Assembly (NCBI GenBank): GCA_008360975.2
Contig: CM039184.1
Span: 70,473,056 to 70,537,055 of the forward strand
Reading direction: 5' to 3'
DNA from: Lichenostomus cassidix
Taxonomy: Eukaryota; Chordata; Aves; Passeriformes; Meliphagidae
DNA: 64,000 bases
In this document: piece after piece, positions 63,640 to 64,000 of the stretch
Layout of the letters: each line of letters begins with the position of its first letter
Numbering within the stretch: position 1 is the first letter of the stretch
The notes under the pieces: generated by a model
What the model was told of the DNA's origin: nothing
What the model saw: only the letters and a program-made list of their open reading frames with translations
Databases searched by the model: none
Position numbers and translations under genes: made by a program

Positions 63640-64000
63640 TTAAAAAGGCTGTGAGAAGCCATTTCCTGCGCCTCGGCTGTCCGAAGCGGGCTCGGTGTGT
63701 TTGCCCTTCGGGGGCCGTTTTGCCGCGATGGAAGGTTCAGCGGGGCCGGGGCGGTACGGGCAGCGGTCAGGCCAGTTCAGCACTTTCCCGGCGATGACAG
63801 TTCCCTCTCGCCACACCGAGACCGAGTCCGGCGGCTGTGGCCCGGCGGTGCCCCCGGCCGCATCCCTGTCTGCCCTCGGTCCTCCTGCCCCGCCGCCGGC
63901 AGCCGCTGTCAGTGCCCAGCGGAGAAACGAGTGCACGAGTGGATTCGGTAGAAGCACTCGCGGGAATAGCTTGGGGACTCATCTCACCAAGAGTACTGCG
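63640..64000. promoter_or_regulatory. CpG-rich region at the right edge, possible CpG island
   Basis: From about 63640 the sequence turns GC-rich with frequent CpG (GGGCCGGGGCGG-like blocks, GCCGCGATGG) and continues to the window edge. Its look is that of a CpG island. A milder GC rise begins near 63140. No exon, splice pattern or protein domain is recognised. The open frames on both strands are composition artefacts. It could be a promoter island of the next gene or of a non-coding RNA. Confidence 0.5.

Overview
This is a window of vertebrate nuclear DNA, almost certainly from a bird. It is AT-rich and almost free of long open frames. One intron-split gene has canonical GT-AG junctions, and most recognisable repeats are CR1 LINEs and avian-type retroviral LTRs. 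There is no sign of bacterial, plasmid or phage organisation. Repeat and gene identities come from recognising the sequence, not from a database search.

The only gene I can support is RAB28, on the minus strand. It encodes a divergent Rab-family small GTPase that acts at the cilium and photoreceptor outer segment. Four coding exons are present: 48662-48739, 41664-41760, 36675-36763 and 29572-29701. They join in frame with canonical splice sites and give the first 131 codons plus one base, out of about 221 codons in mammals. The P-loop, switch I threonine, WDxGGQ motif and the NK of the NKxD motif are all in place. The remaining exons, which carry the D of NKxD, the SAK motif and the C-terminal prenylation signal, were not found and probably lie left of position 1. 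Intron 4 is therefore longer than 29.5 kb.

Layout. 1-29571: part of intron 4, AT-rich with simple repeats. 29572-36763: exons 4 and 3 flanking intron 3, which holds several CR1 fragments, including a younger CR1 nested in an older one. 36764-48661: introns 2 and 1. About 48120-49190: the RAB28 CpG island promoter, with a perfect RFX X-box, an Sp1 GC box and a YY1-type motif. 49226-50440: CR1 copies directly upstream of the promoter. 50440-55650: intergenic. 55660-58050: a cluster of retroviral LTR fragments ending in a solo LTR with a 5-bp target duplication. 58050-63600: AT-rich intergenic DNA with no gene I can identify. 63640-64000: a GC- and CpG-rich stretch running off the edge, possibly the start of another CpG island. 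In mammals the next gene upstream of RAB28 is NKX3-2, but nothing here can be assigned to it.

I found no previously undescribed system. The most informative non-coding signal is the X-box in the promoter of a ciliary gene. The most unusual structure is the LTR cluster, with two LTR 3' ends facing each other.
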